A stretch of DNA of 64,000 bases from Fistulifera solaris (Eukaryota > Bacillariophyta > Bacillariophyceae > Naviculales > Stauroneidaceae), in the NCBI GenBank assembly GCA_030295235.1, contig AP026167.1, forward strand, positions 868,001-932,000, given 5' to 3'. Of the stretch, positions 23,130 to 33,911 are shown in pieces. Positions within the stretch are counted from its first letter, which is position 1, and each line of letters starts with the position of its first letter. Both the position numbers and the translations under genes were made by a program. The notes under the pieces were generated by a model that was not told the origin of the DNA, made no database searches, and saw only the letters and a list, made by a program, of their open reading frames with translations.

Positions 23130-26100
23130 TTAGTCGTCACGACTATTTCCATTTTTCGTGAGAAGATTGCGGCAAGCTTGAATGTCGTGTTGGATTTTAC
23201 GTTCGAGTGAATCAGCATTTCTGTTCTCATCGACAGATAATAGGGTCTGCTGGGCCACTTTAAGAATGTCGAGCTGCGATTGAGGATCGTTTTGTTGATG
23301 ATAAACGCGGCTCATCTTGTACAAAAGAACAGTCTTCGATTGCGCTGACTGGCTAGTACTAGAGAGCTCGCTAGAATGGAGCTGATCAAATAAAATTTTG
23401 TACGTTCGCAAGGCCTTTTGAGCATTGCCGCTGTTGGCGTATGAGTCCGCAAGATTGTCGAGTGTCGTCAACAATGTACCATTCGATTTTCCCAAAACAC
23501 GTTCTTGAAGGTCGACCGCTTCTTGCAACACAAGGCATGCTTTTGCGTGCATATCACGATAACGGTATAAATAACCAAGATTGCAAAGTGTAGTCGCCAT
23601 ACCAAACAGGAGAGAGCTACTGTCAGATTCATGGCACGAAGCATTCCTCTGGACATCGAGCGCAGCTTCAAATGCCCGACGTGCTTCCCGATATTCGTTG
23701 AATTCCACATGTACGCACCCTATATTGTTATAAACCCGAGCTGTTGAAGGATGAAGCGGACCAAGAGCCCTTTGCGTATATCGAGGGCCTCCCGAAAAGC
23801 ATAAAGAGCTTGATCGAAGCGATGCATGAGCAATAGACAAATCCCAACCTTAACCATTGAAACCTAGCTCATATTGACAAGCGATACTGTGAGACACCGA
23901 AAAGATTTTACAGAAAAATCGAACTCGTGTACTTACGGCTACCAAAGGGTGCTCGCTGCCAAGAGAACCTTTCCTAATTCTAGCGGCCTCTTCAAATGTT
24001 GCCAAGGCATCGGCATGGCTACCGGCTCTAAGCTGGGATATACCGACATTATGAAGCGCCGACGCCACATCCGGATGGAGTGGACCGTGCTTATTTCGCT
24101 GACACTGCAGCACAACCTCGAAGAGATTCCAAGAATCTAGGGCCAAGTTGTTCTGACGTGAATGTGAGAATTAACCAAACGTTACGCCAAGCTGCTTATG
24201 CTCAACTCCGATCTTACCTTTAAAAGCCTTACCGCGTCAGCATGAATGGCGGCTAGATTGCTGATAGGGTTCGCAAGCATGCTGTCTAGTGATATTTCCC
24301 CTGGTTCCTCGATGGAAGATGGCCAATATCCACCGAGGGGGGCCACGCCATCGTCCATAAGCTCGTCGTCCAATGTTTCCTGCCTCCGATGATCGCGTGA
24401 TTCCTGGTCACTCTCAGTGTGTCCTCGAAAGCTATGTTGCGATGAAGGGTTATTAGTTGCATTGCCTTTGCGTTGTTCTTGAGAACTTTCTTTGAGCTGA
24501 TGGGCCGTGAGGAGATCTCGTGCCCTTTTCATCACGTCGTCACGATCGGTATTTCCAGTCGAAGCAACATCAATCCCGTTATCAAGCGAGTTGGGCGACG
24601 TGATTCTGTCAATGTCTTTCGTCCGAGTAGAAGATGCATGTTTCGGTGTTCCGTGCCGATACGGTCTTGTCACAAGCATAGCTGGTCGATGCGTTCCAAA
24701 CTCCAAACCTTCAAGAGTCATGCCTGCCTTTTGCAAAAGATTCGGATAGTGAATTCTTCCATGGCGACTTTTCTCGTCGCTGTCTCGCAGCATGAAGCTT
24801 TCCTCATCGTCGTACCCGAACCTTTGCTGCTCAGCAGTCTCATAATTTTTGTCAGTGTACAGGTGCTCACTTTCCGAGAAGGGCCCACCTATTGCGTCAA
24901 TACTGTTGTCGTGTGAACGATCTTTTATTGGTGACGTTTCGGGAACGAAAAAGGTTCGATTCGAATGCGTGCGTCTTTGTTAATCTCTCTTGATGATTGT
25001 TCAGTGATGGCCATGTATTTGGTACCGTTGTTGTCCTCCGCGCTTGACCGAAAATTTTGCAATTGCCGTCTACCTTGGTTTTTTGGATATTTGACAGCAT
25101 TATCGGCTTTAGGTTCATCGTTACAAGAAGTGTACGAGCCGTTTCGTACCACTTTCCCGAAGCGTTCGCTCCGTCTCAGTTCATCCGTGGATGAGTCCAA
25201 GCAACGCCCGTTTCTTGTATTCGTTATAAGGTCCATTTTTGAATAACCACTGGAGCTAAGCTGAGCTTCGCTTGCAAAGAAATCAGGGTGCCCATTTGGT
25301 CCCTTGGTCGCCGATGAAGGATTCGGCGTCGAAACCGATCGGGCCACGTCAATAAGTGACTCGATCTGTACGACAGTGGGGTCGTTCGGTCCTAAAATTT
25401 CTGACCGAATCTTAAAAGAGGCGTTGTTAGAAAGCTGCGCTCAAATCTATGGGCACACAAGAAAACGTACATTCAAGGATTCCTGAAAAATAGAGACTGC
25501 CTCCTTGGCTCGACCAACATGAGGTCCTTCCCTTCGGATCCATTCTAAACATAGACCCCCGATATTGAATAGCGTTTCCGCTAGTTCAAGTCGATGAACC
25601 CAAGATGTATTCTCCTGGACGATATGCCGCTGAATCTCCAACGCCTGTTCCAATTGTTGCTTTCCCTTTTCAAAATCATGCAAATGCATATGACAAACAC
25701 CAAGATTATTGTAGAGATTGGCCACAAGACCGTGTTTAGGACCGTAGCAGACAATTCGAATGCGTAACGCTTCCTGAAAAGTCACAACCGCATTTGTGTA
25801 TTGTCTACTTTGCAATAATAAAAAACCGATACGAACCAAGGAAACAGCGACGTTGGGATGATTCTTTCCCAAAGAGTCACGGGCCACACGCGCCGCAGCT
25901 TGGAAACATTCCAATGCCTGGGAGCGGCAGTGCTTTTGGGAGCGGGACTCTTCTTTGAGCAGCGCTGCTCGCTTGGCGTGAACCGTACCGAGATTATGAT
26001 ACGCACTCGCCACCGTCGGGTGAACACCACCATGTGCACGCTGTTGTATTTGAAGCACTTGCGTGAACGAAACTAGTGCTTGATCGTAGTCTCCACTTTT

Positions 26101-27234
26101 TACCTGTTCCATAGCGAGAGCATTGATTGTATCAAGATCATCTTTCGAATCCTTTTTCTCGGAAAAATTCGTCGACACTTTTCTTTGCGCGGAATCACGA
26201 ACATGACCGACAGCGGCAGCCGCAGCAGCCGCTTGTTGCGCGGCGCGACTGAGACCCGGCGATTCCGGTGATATGACAGCGGGTTTGGATGGTAAGAATC
26301 GTGCATTTACAGGAGTATGCCAATGACGAGCGGGCGTGTTTGTTGGCGGGGGAGTGGGCATGAGATCTGTTATCATGTGTAGAATGTCGTCATCTGACGC
26401 GGTCGACTCCACATCTGAGAACCGTGCAGGTTTGCTTTGAGTAGTGGGGACACGAGGCGAGCGGGAACCTATTGCCTGCACGGCATATGTAGCTTCCGGC
26501 GAAACTTGTATCGATTCTCGTGCCCGCGCATGTTTCAGTTTTGTTCTAGTCCGATCTATACTGCTACGCGAGGTTGTCGAAATGCCATCTGATGGATCAT
26601 CCCTCTGCCGCACTATTGAAGGATAGCCATACACGTAAGATGATCGTGTGGACGGTTCAAAAGAAGTTCGTATAAGGGGTGCTCCTGGCGATCGAAAGGG
26701 TTTCGTTGCATTTGTGGAGACCACGGCTTCCTTTCCACGCACACCTTCAGGTTCCGATTCTCCGTCATAAATTCCAGGCCTTAGTCTTCTGTGTTGATTT
26801 TTGGGAGATCGATTTGTTGGTACGGGTGGCATCAAGAGGGTTTCGACTGAATTCTGTGTGGGTTGTTGCTGCGATTGAAGAGACTCGGAAGAGACATTCG
26901 GCAGATCCATAGTGGAAGTCGGAGACTGATTATGCAAGTATTTGGGATAGTGATTCCATTTCGTTTGCTGCCATGCAAGAAGAGGCGCTTGATCACTGAG
27001 TAATGACTGCGAATCGTCCGATTGATCCGAGCTACTGACACTTCGTCGAGCCGAGGTGTTCTTTCTCAGCCTTGTTGATTGTGAACTTCCACTGAAAGAT
27101 ACAGAAGGCTTCTTTGGAAGCCGTAACACAAGACAAGATCGTCCTTCAGTTTCCTCCCGAATACTCGTGGGCGTAAAATTAGCAGCAACAGAGTTTTCCC
27201 GCCGGGACGAGTTCTGTTGCATTCGCCCGACCAT
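23130..27234 (-). CDS. Large kinesin-light-chain-like TPR protein, four exons, about 1300 aa
   Basis: Exons run 27234-25471, 25410-24218, 24152-23937 and 23863-23130. The intron ends are GT-AG and the joins read ESLN/IRSEILGPNDPTVVQ, LLK/NNLALDSWNLFEVV and LVA/VSMVKVGICL. The N-terminal about 370 residues are Ser/Pro-rich and disordered. A first TPR block (about 400-590) reads GDYDQALVSFTQVLQIQQRA, VASAYHNLGTVH and NLYNNLGVCHMHLHDFEKGK, in the 42-residue kinesin-light-chain spacing. A linker of some 350 residues follows, then a second TPR block in exons 3 and 4 (RVYNNIGCVHVEFNEYREAR, TTLDNLADSYANSGNAQKAL). Frame shifts by one base at an A5 run (24948-24952) and at CCC (23768-23770). Both corrected exons become multiples of three. 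The frame is open to a TTG at 27264, but the first ATG is at 27234. It is likely a scaffold; partners unknown. Confidence 0.85.
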
Positions 27235-27965
27235 ATTGTTTGTTGTGTAGCTACTCGACAACAATTCAAGTTTCGCCAGACGATTTCCGTGCTCTATTCT
27301 GATAATTTGACGTTTGCGCTCTCCTTCCGTGAATCAATAAGGAGGAAAAATGCACAAGAACATCAAAATCACTTTAAAAAAGGTTGATGTTCATTATTTT
27401 AAATGCCTTCCGTCGACCTTGTCGTTGAGTGCCTTTTTCTTTCTTTTCGTTGGGTTTTGGTGTTGGCTCTTAACAGTATGCTGCGGAACCTGACAAATTC
27501 TCGTTCGGTACCAGAATTGTTCTAATCGATATCACGATGAGTTTCTGGTATATGACTCGAAAGAAACATTTACGGTAACCTAATCCGGTCACTTAGACGC
27601 CAGAAACCGTTGAAAAAAAGCTTGACAAGTGCCGGTACACTGCAGAAGAATCGTTTCAATACCGGTTCGATTCCGGAAGCGTTTCGGAAACCGACGACGA
27701 AAGTTCCCAAATGCTAAGGAGCCGAAAAACGCCGTCAATACAAATTATAGGAAATCATCCTCCGCAACTACATTTTAGAAATGCTACTTATGATCAATCA
27801 TATTTGAATCATTTAGCGTATCGAAAAAATGGAAAGTCCGGTATGGTGTTCATATCAATTGGTTGTTCCGTGTCTATAACATTTTTTCTTCTACAAACTT
27901 ATGCAAACGTGAAAGATCGTCACTTGAGCATACTTTGTACGCTGATTGCGTCATAAAGAGTGTAA
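27235..27965. other. Intergenic
   Basis: Upstream region of the TPR gene and downstream region of the MAPR-like gene. A GGTTCGATTCC stretch at about 27664-27674 resembles a tRNA T-arm but no full cloverleaf can be drawn. No gene seen. Confidence 0.4.
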
Positions 27966-28799
27966 TCACATTTCTGGGTGCAGTATTGGATTTTCGGCTT
28001 CTCCTTGTTCATCCGTCAAAACGAGTTCCTCCAAAAGATTGTGCCAGTGATCATCTTCCAACTTCCCCACCAAGGAATATTTGTCATGCAAATGAAAGAA
28101 ACTGAGCCATCGTTTTCCCTCTTTCTGTTGTTTTTCCGTCAATGTGTCTATGGGTTGATCTAGACACTCGACTGTTTTGCACCCCGTACTTAAACTATAT
28201 GTCACATCATGCCCCGCAAAATGTTCGTACGCTCCCGAAGGACCGTAGAATTTGTGCCCCAAAGATACATCGTAGACCCGACCGTACAACGCTAAAAGAA
28301 TTGGTCGTCCTTCTTGCCCGTCACCGAATTCTACGAGTTCGTCCATTGTAAATGTCGGTAAGTCTTGAGTGTTCTCTGGAGTCTCACTTCCATCCAGGAG
28401 ACGTAAGTCTTGTAAAGGATCATCCTTTTGTAGAAGGATTTGCAACATGAGACCTTTTGTATTCGCCATGCGGCGTTTCTTGGCCTTATAACGACCCAAA
28501 TCACGAACGAGACCCATGACGATATTGTCGACTTGCCGAGGAGCCATCAATTGAATCACCCCGATCGATGCTGCTCCTATTAGAATCGGCCAGATGACTG
28601 GGGGCATCGTTAGAGAGCGTAATGTGTTTTGCCAGGTGATATTATAGTGACTAGGTAGGTCCAATAAGAAAAGCCAGCGATGTAAATAAATCATTACCGG
28701 TACCAGTATGGGGGCACGGGTCGTAAAAAACACAATCAAAAATACGGAGGCACACGCAAATAAATAGCCGGACTTTTTCTCGCGCTTCGATCGAGACAC
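27966..28799 (-). CDS. Membrane-anchored cytochrome b5-like (MAPR family) heme/steroid-binding protein
   Basis: The C-terminal half has the MAPR domain: FTMDELVEFGDGQEGRPILL, then ALYGRVYDVSLGHKFYGPSG, then AYEHFAGHDVTYSLSTGC, the progesterone-receptor-membrane-component/neudesin pattern with its axial-Tyr region. Two hydrophobic segments precede it (YLFACASVFLIVFF and VIWPILIGAASIGVIQLM), consistent with ER or plastid-envelope anchoring. Members bind heme and support cytochrome P450s or sterol metabolism. The start is unresolved. The frame is open to 28811, codon 28799 is GTG, and the first in-frame ATG is at 28694, which would remove the first hydrophobic segment. A short upstream exon or a base error is possible. 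Confidence 0.82.
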   Translation of the reverse strand: MSRSKREKKSGYLFACASVFLIVFFTTRAPILVPVMIYLHRWLFLLDLPSHYNITWQNTLRSLTMPPVIWPILIGAASIGVIQLMAPRQVDNIVMGLVRDLGRYKAKKRRMANTKGLMLQILLQKDDPLQDLRLLDGSETPENTQDLPTFTMDELVEFGDGQEGRPILLALYGRVYDVSLGHKFYGPSGAYEHFAGHDVTYSLSTGCKTVECLDQPIDTLTEKQQKEGKRWLSFFHLHDKYSLVGKLEDDHWHNLLEELVLTDEQGEAENPILHPEM

Positions 28800-28949
28800 G
28801 ATTGATATCAGTCACGGTTTGTTTCCTTCTATACTTCTAATACTTTGTAGTTATCAAAACATGGCTTTTTTTTAAAAAAAATTTCAAATACTTCCGTAAC
28901 GATACTCTTATAACCTCCACAGCAATCATGTAACACAACACAAGAGATC

Positions 28950-29498
28950 TCAATCAAAGATACCCGTCCTCGGCTTGACAGCTGAGGGAGTCTCCTCATC
29001 GAAACAACCTTTCAAAAAGTGTTCCCAACTAATCCATTCCCTCGTCTCAGTATAATACTCCTCCGGTCGTTTTGGAATATATGGAGTTCTCAAATTCCCA
29101 TTCGCTACCAGATCGTCATATTCTTCGGCCGTGTCGCACCCTAAATTCGCTTGCACCCACCGTCGGGCATCTTCGTACGGCAACTTACGAGGCTTTCGTT
29201 TCAAGAAGGACTGTGTGTTAGCACTTTCCAGTTGTTCTCTTGCTTTTTCAATTTGGATTGCATTGTGTCGATCTAAGAGGTGTTTTTGCATCTGTTGATG
29301 ATCATTTTCTTCGTCGTCATTGTTGTATACGTCGTCGGATGGGTGAGAAGAAGATGTCAACAATAAGAGGGATGTAGCCGCTCGCCGAGAAGAATACGAA
29401 ACGAGAACAGTCGGATTACATTGAAACGCGTTGACTGGTGTCCAAAATGTGCAGTGACAGAGAATATAGAGCGTCAAGAATTGACATTGAAAAATCAT
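28950..29498 (-). CDS. Secreted or plastid protein with an integrase-repeat-like motif, 182 aa
   Basis: ATG at 29498. Residues 1-25 form a signal peptide (FLTLYILCHCTFWTPVNAF), with Phe near the cleavage site in a NAFQ context, which fits a diatom plastid presequence. After an acidic stretch (DDVYNNDDEENDHQQ) and a helix, the C-terminal half reads KLPYEDARRWVQANLGCDTA, EEYDDLVANG, TPYIPKRPEEYY and EWISWEHFLKGCF. That is the LPYEeAR..V....I....ey.....g..P..IP..P...Y...W.sW..fLG pattern I know as the phage-integrase repeat unit (INT_rpt). Only one copy is present and no integrase catalytic domain. Its role is unknown. Plastid location is inferred. Confidence 0.72.
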   Translation of the reverse strand: MIFQCQFLTLYILCHCTFWTPVNAFQCNPTVLVSYSSRRAATSLLLLTSSSHPSDDVYNNDDEENDHQQMQKHLLDRHNAIQIEKAREQLESANTQSFLKRKPRKLPYEDARRWVQANLGCDTAEEYDDLVANGNLRTPYIPKRPEEYYTETREWISWEHFLKGCFDEETPSAVKPRTGIFD

Positions 29499-30106
29499 CC
29501 TGATGATGCAAATGGGGTTGCTTTTACTCTCGTGTTTACTTGAGCCTAAGGATTGTTATAAGACTATCTGGAAAGAATGATGAAGAAGTTCTCAGCTTGA
29601 ACAGTTCTGATGGGCATTGGCATTCCCTCGAGCAGAGGTGAGAGAACTCACGAATGTTTCGCTTTTGTCTCACCGTCGCAGAATGCAGAATTTTTTCATC
29701 GCCGACGAGAAACAATCCGTGACTCGAACAAATCCCCGAAAAAATATCATCGCGAACCCGAAAACAACCAGATCAAGCGAAACAATGAGCCATGCAAATG
29801 CTACTGAAGACTATTGCATTATAGAAAGACAATTATAGCTTAACAAGCTTGAAGAAGGAACGATGGTTTGTTTGCAGTCTGGCTCGGAAGTCGGAAGATA
29901 GTCGATTCATGACTGAAATGCAGTCATGATTCCTGGAAACCACCTTCACTTTGAATCTATAGTAAATCCTCAGGACAACGCCCGCCGCGCTTTTTGATTT
30001 ATCTAGAGAGTACCAGGTAGAGAGAGACGCGTTAAATAAATCTGATGGTGATTATTTTTATGATTTTATTGCATTGCGTAACTTTGTATTTCTTCCTTTG
30101 CAAAAG
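29499..30106. other. Intergenic with hairpin motif and GAGAGA block
   Basis: No supported gene. It holds CATGACTGAAATGCAGTCATG at 29908-29928, a TACCAGGTA at 30011 and TAGAGAGAGACGCG at 30018. The order and spacing resemble those at 19091-19220. Confidence 0.55.
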
Positions 30107-30931
30107 ATGATCATGCATAACAAAATCCTTTTTCGGTTACTTTATCTAATCGAGTTTGTGGCTTTCATCTCTGTTTCCTTCGCATCGTCATCCGTAAAGA
30201 CGTCGTCTCCGGTGACGAATTGGGAGACATCCTTTGCAGCTTCTTCACTTCAAGGGACCGTAATTGCCATTTCCTGCAAAACTGAACAAGAAGACGATAT
30301 CAAGAGCGACAATGCTTTAATGATTCTTCTTCAAAATCCCTCTAATTCGGTGCCCTCCTTTACGGTGCTGGATCGCGCTTTTGTGGCTTGGACGGGGTTT
30401 GCTGTAGACGTCGAATGCTTAACGAATGAGCTTTTGCAGTTCACGGATGATCACATTTCCATTTACAATCAAGGACCGAAAAATGTTGCTACGTTCTTGG
30501 CGTCACGTATTCGCAAAGAAGCTTTCTATCGATCCGGACGACCGTACGCTGTACAAACGTTGGTAGTGCAACACCAACGTGTCTGGACCATCGATCCTTC
30601 TGGCTCTTGTATCTTGTGGAATTCGGGTGCAACGGCAATGGGAAGAGAAGCAGTAGCTGTAAGGAAGCAGCTTCATAAGGCGCTACAAGCGCATACGACG
30701 GTTCCTTCGGTAACACAAGCGCTTCGCATCGCGCTCGAAGCATTGTCGAAGAGTACATCGACAAAAGAAATTGATTTGCCTCGAGTGTTTTTGTTGACCG
30801 AAACCAAAGAACAGTCAACTGAGTCCAATTTCCTACGTATTGAAACTATGAACGACGACATAGTTCGAGAACAGTTACAGACAATTTCTCGAGAGAGCGA
30901 CGACGACGACGACAACAACAAGAACAATTGA
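30107..30931 (+). CDS. Divergent proteasome alpha-subunit-like protein with N-terminal signal, 274 aa
   Basis: The first in-frame ATG is at 30107. Residues 1-30 contain a hydrophobic segment (FRLLYLIEFVAFISVSFA) that looks like a signal peptide or anchor. The body matches the Ntn-hydrolase fold of 20S proteasome subunits: GTVIAISCKTE (strand S1), FVAWTGFAVDVECLTNELLQ (the A-x-G...D..L region), PKNVATFLASRI, GRPYAVQTLVV, and IDPSGSCILWNSGATAMGRE, where DPSG and the following G are alpha-subunit hallmarks. There is no N-terminal catalytic Thr of the beta type. The tail is an acidic Asp/Asn run. True 20S alpha subunits are cytosolic, so a signal peptide is odd. It may be a secretory or plastid-directed relative or a misjudged start. 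Confidence 0.75.
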   Translation: MIMHNKILFRLLYLIEFVAFISVSFASSSVKTSSPVTNWETSFAASSLQGTVIAISCKTEQEDDIKSDNALMILLQNPSNSVPSFTVLDRAFVAWTGFAVDVECLTNELLQFTDDHISIYNQGPKNVATFLASRIRKEAFYRSGRPYAVQTLVVQHQRVWTIDPSGSCILWNSGATAMGREAVAVRKQLHKALQAHTTVPSVTQALRIALEALSKSTSTKEIDLPRVFLLTETKEQSTESNFLRIETMNDDIVREQLQTISRESDDDDDNNKNN

Positions 30932-31057
30932 AAGAACGCTAGCAAGGTGTAAGCAGGTACACTCTCTACTTTTCAGACGCTTGTATTTTCCTACCTCAAT
31001 CGCATTTCCCGATGCGAATAATGCTTCAAGTTGCTTACTACATATGTGGATTTCTAT

Positions 31058-32608
31058 TTAGAATTGGTCCAGACATTGCGGGCATTTGCCAACACAATTG
31101 TGCCACGCACAGCGTTCTTCCCAAGGAATGGGATCGCTATCTTTGCAATTCGCTGGACAAGTTTCGTCGGTGACACACTCGGTGCACTGTGCGCACGAAT
31201 CCCAGCCGCATTTAATCTCCCATTGTTCTTCAGATGCTCTGCACCAGTCGCGACAAAGACCGTACTTCGACATCAAGAAAGGATCGAATTTCACAAACTT
31301 TTTCGTGTTGGGCCAGTCTTTCCAGTCAACGGTGATAGGCGTTCGGAAGTGGCACAAATGGACGACGTAGAAGTCGCGCAATACACTCATGGTAAAGCCG
31401 GCACGATGGAGTTCTCGGTACCACGATTCTTTGTCGTATCCATAACCCCGGAATTCAGTCCAGAAGCGAGGCACGGCTGACAGGTATCCAATTACGTAAG
31501 GCTCGTATTGCTCTTGCCATTCGATGGGATAATCAGTCGATTCGGTGAAGGTGTACCACTTTTCGGCGTTACTCGCACCCTGATTGAGCACATGATCATC
31601 GGAGTAAATAACCCATGCCGTCTTTTCCCCTACCATTCGAACAAGGTCTTCCTTCGACTCGGGTAAATCGCTCTCCGAAGCTTCGATTTCCGGTGCTGCA
31701 CTCACGCCGCCAGGGCACACTTCGAAGGCAGGTAAAACGAAAAGATGTCGGTTGTGACTCATCGCGCGGAGCATGTCGGGATGATTCTTGAACAACTCAC
31801 GCGATTTGGCGAAGGAATCCGGAGGAACAATGAGGTCCACGTCGAGCAACAAGAAGTAATCTGAGCCGATATTCTCCAAACCGAGATTGCGCAATGCATT
31901 GTAGAGATAGGTCCACTGCATGGTGGGCTCCGGATATGGCGAAAAATCAACAATTTTCTCCATGAGGATGTGCACGTTGCATTCTTGTAGAAACGACGCA
32001 ATGGTGTGATTGGCAAGCCAGTCTCCAATCAACTCGACATCTTTGGCGCTCTGTATGTAGAGTGCAATGGAACCAGGTCCATTCCATTTGCGCAAATTGG
32101 TTATCAAGTGCGACAACTTGTTGTGATTTGCCGACGCGTGCATGGTGATGACGACTTGTTGAGTATCCTCCACTTCAACCTCCCGTGCAATAAAATTGAC
32201 AAACGACTTCGCCCGCGGCGTAGAGCTGTTCAACGAAAGTGCGTGAGCTTCCAAGTCTATCCACTGCTCCATTAGCTGCTCTTTATAAGAACGTCTTTTC
32301 GTCGTTTCTCCGCGAGGGCGAAACATTGAACGACCTTCCAACGCACTCAAACGCAAGATTATTATATCGCATAGAATAATCGTAAACGCCGCTAAGAATA
32401 GCAACTTCAACGTCGTTAACCTTCGTTTCGGCGAACCCTTCAAGTTTTGTAGCGATTGTCCTTTCTGGGAGACAGGGTCGAGAGATATCAGAAGCTCCGT
32501 CTCGTCCAAGCTTTCCGTTTCCGTACAAGAGAATGTTTCATCATCGTGAACTTCCTCGACACTTTTCGGTGTGCGAGAAACAGGCGAGCTAGTCTGGTTT
32601 AAACTCAT
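31058..32608 (-). CDS. GT49 (LARGE/B4GAT1-type) glycosyltransferase, type II membrane protein, 516 aa
   Basis: ATG at 32608, single exon. There is a short acidic cytosolic tail, then a transmembrane anchor (LKLLFLAAFTIILCDIIIL) at about residues 68-86. The lumenal domain has LRKWNGPGSIALYIQSAKDV, the DVD metal-binding motif in YFLLLDVDLIVPPDSF, LFVLPAFEVCPGG, and YEPYVIGYLSAVPRFWTEFR followed by GYGYDKESWYRELHRAGF. That is the GT49 block that in LARGE reads FEPYVV...F.GFGWNK. A conserved VVHLCH follows. The C-terminal about 80 residues form a Cys-rich tail (CGWDSCAQCTECVTDETCPA) not present in animal LARGE. It is presumably a Golgi beta-1,3- or beta-1,4-glucuronyl- or N-acetylglucosaminyl-type transferase. 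Donor and acceptor cannot be read from the sequence. A close paralogue lies immediately upstream. Confidence 0.9.
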   Translation of the reverse strand: MSLNQTSSPVSRTPKSVEEVHDDETFSCTETESLDETELLISLDPVSQKGQSLQNLKGSPKRRLTTLKLLFLAAFTIILCDIIILRLSALEGRSMFRPRGETTKRRSYKEQLMEQWIDLEAHALSLNSSTPRAKSFVNFIAREVEVEDTQQVVITMHASANHNKLSHLITNLRKWNGPGSIALYIQSAKDVELIGDWLANHTIASFLQECNVHILMEKIVDFSPYPEPTMQWTYLYNALRNLGLENIGSDYFLLLDVDLIVPPDSFAKSRELFKNHPDMLRAMSHNRHLFVLPAFEVCPGGVSAAPEIEASESDLPESKEDLVRMVGEKTAWVIYSDDHVLNQGASNAEKWYTFTESTDYPIEWQEQYEPYVIGYLSAVPRFWTEFRGYGYDKESWYRELHRAGFTMSVLRDFYVVHLCHFRTPITVDWKDWPNTKKFVKFDPFLMSKYGLCRDWCRASEEQWEIKCGWDSCAQCTECVTDETCPANCKDSDPIPWEERCAWHNCVGKCPQCLDQF

Positions 32609-33231
32609 CGAGGAACACGCGCTTATTGATCTTGTATGATAAAGGTTGAAACCTTCTTGTTAAAGAGATTGAATTGTTGAATGCAGGTGTAGGAAGAGGA
32701 GGAAGAATTTTGATAATGATGTACAAACAACAATTTACAATAAACAAAAGACGACTGGCACCTCGCATTGGTACATTTCTGTACATACGGGGACCCGCAC
32801 CCGCACCTTCCAGAGGACCTTGGAACGTTGAACGATGACGAGCAACGAGCAACGAGCAACTCCAAGTGGCATAAATAAAAATGAGCGCTTTCCAATTTCC
32901 AATTGCCCCGCTTACTTCCCTACAGAAACGAACGAATGTTAAATCACTTATAACTTATAACCCAGAGTGTTTTTGAGACAGTACTGCGATTTTCAACCTT
33001 AAGTATCATTGTTCACTGTTCACTCAGTTTCCAGTAAGATTTAGTAAGGTTTTTCGTTTGAAAAATCGAAAACAGAAACTAGCTTCCTCCATCCACTACT
33101 AATAGTTTAGTTTGAAACACTTTATACCTTGCTTTATACACTTCGGACCTAGGCAAAGGGATGCATTTCAAAAGCACTACCCGTTACCAGTACGATGAGT
33201 CGATGCGATAGGCAATGAAATGCGAGGAAAG
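32609..33231. other. Intergenic between the two GT49 genes, proximal part
   Basis: No supported gene. GAGCAACGAGCAACGAGCAA near 32839-32858 is a small tandem repeat. The rest is presumed promoter of the downstream GT49 gene. Confidence 0.4.
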
Positions 33232-33726
33232 TCAAACATTATTTGTGTAGCTCCATGTTGGATGCAGCTCTACCAGTATTTTAGGCAATGGATAAACGCA
33301 GGGTGGAGAAGTATGGTTGACAATCGGTGTCGGCTTTTTTAAAAATTTCCAGCATGGCGTCTCATCCTTCGAAAATGTTTTCAACGGTTGGACGGAAACG
33401 GCGATGATGATACCGCTGATAATCTCAAGCAATAAAGCTATTGGTAATTCTAGTCTGAAGACGTAATTGCTGCCCTTTCCGAAAAGACGAAGAAGATGCT
33501 TTGCCGTTCGCTTCACAGAAGGAAAAAATCACGAACCTTCATCACTGCTCAATGTCCATACATCATCACCGTCTAAAGATTGATAGATCGAGGAGCGGAA
33601 AGTTTTGCTGCAACGCTCAGCACCACAAAACAACAATATTTCAGAGGAAGCGACTCTTTTGCTGGACGAGAAGAATCTGCCGTGACTATTTCGCCTCGCT
33701 TTCCATTCGATCAAATTATTTGTCAA
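33232..33726 (-). pseudogene. Possible remnant of a small membrane protein
   Basis: One continuous minus-strand frame of about 165 codons is interrupted by a single in-frame TGA near 33527. The upstream part reads SSSKRVASSEILLFCGAERC and DGDDVWTLSSDEGS. Beyond the stop it continues FFPSVKRTAKHLLRLFGKG and a membrane-like segment, PIALLLEIISGIIIAVSV. An acidic, Ser-rich tail followed by basic residues and one hydrophobic helix is the same layout as the N-terminal ends of the two flanking GT49 genes. It may be the N-terminal stub of a third copy. No ATG starts the frame, so this is a weak call. Confidence 0.25.
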
Positions 33727-33911
33727 CTTTGATCCTCATGGCGCCGCAACAATGAACTAATGAACGTTTTCGAAAGGTTGTAGGTACGTCACCGAATTAT
33801 TATTATTATTTACTCAATCGGTTCCTTGTTACCGATCACGTCTAATCCTCCGAACATTTTCAATTCTTGGCTTTATACCACGTAGGCATTGCTATTTCAA
33901 ATTGTATTATT

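Noticed and set aside
27640-27690. Possible tRNA (GGTTCGATTCC)
   Set aside because: The T-arm can be drawn but no matching acceptor or anticodon stem exists in the flanking 80 bases.
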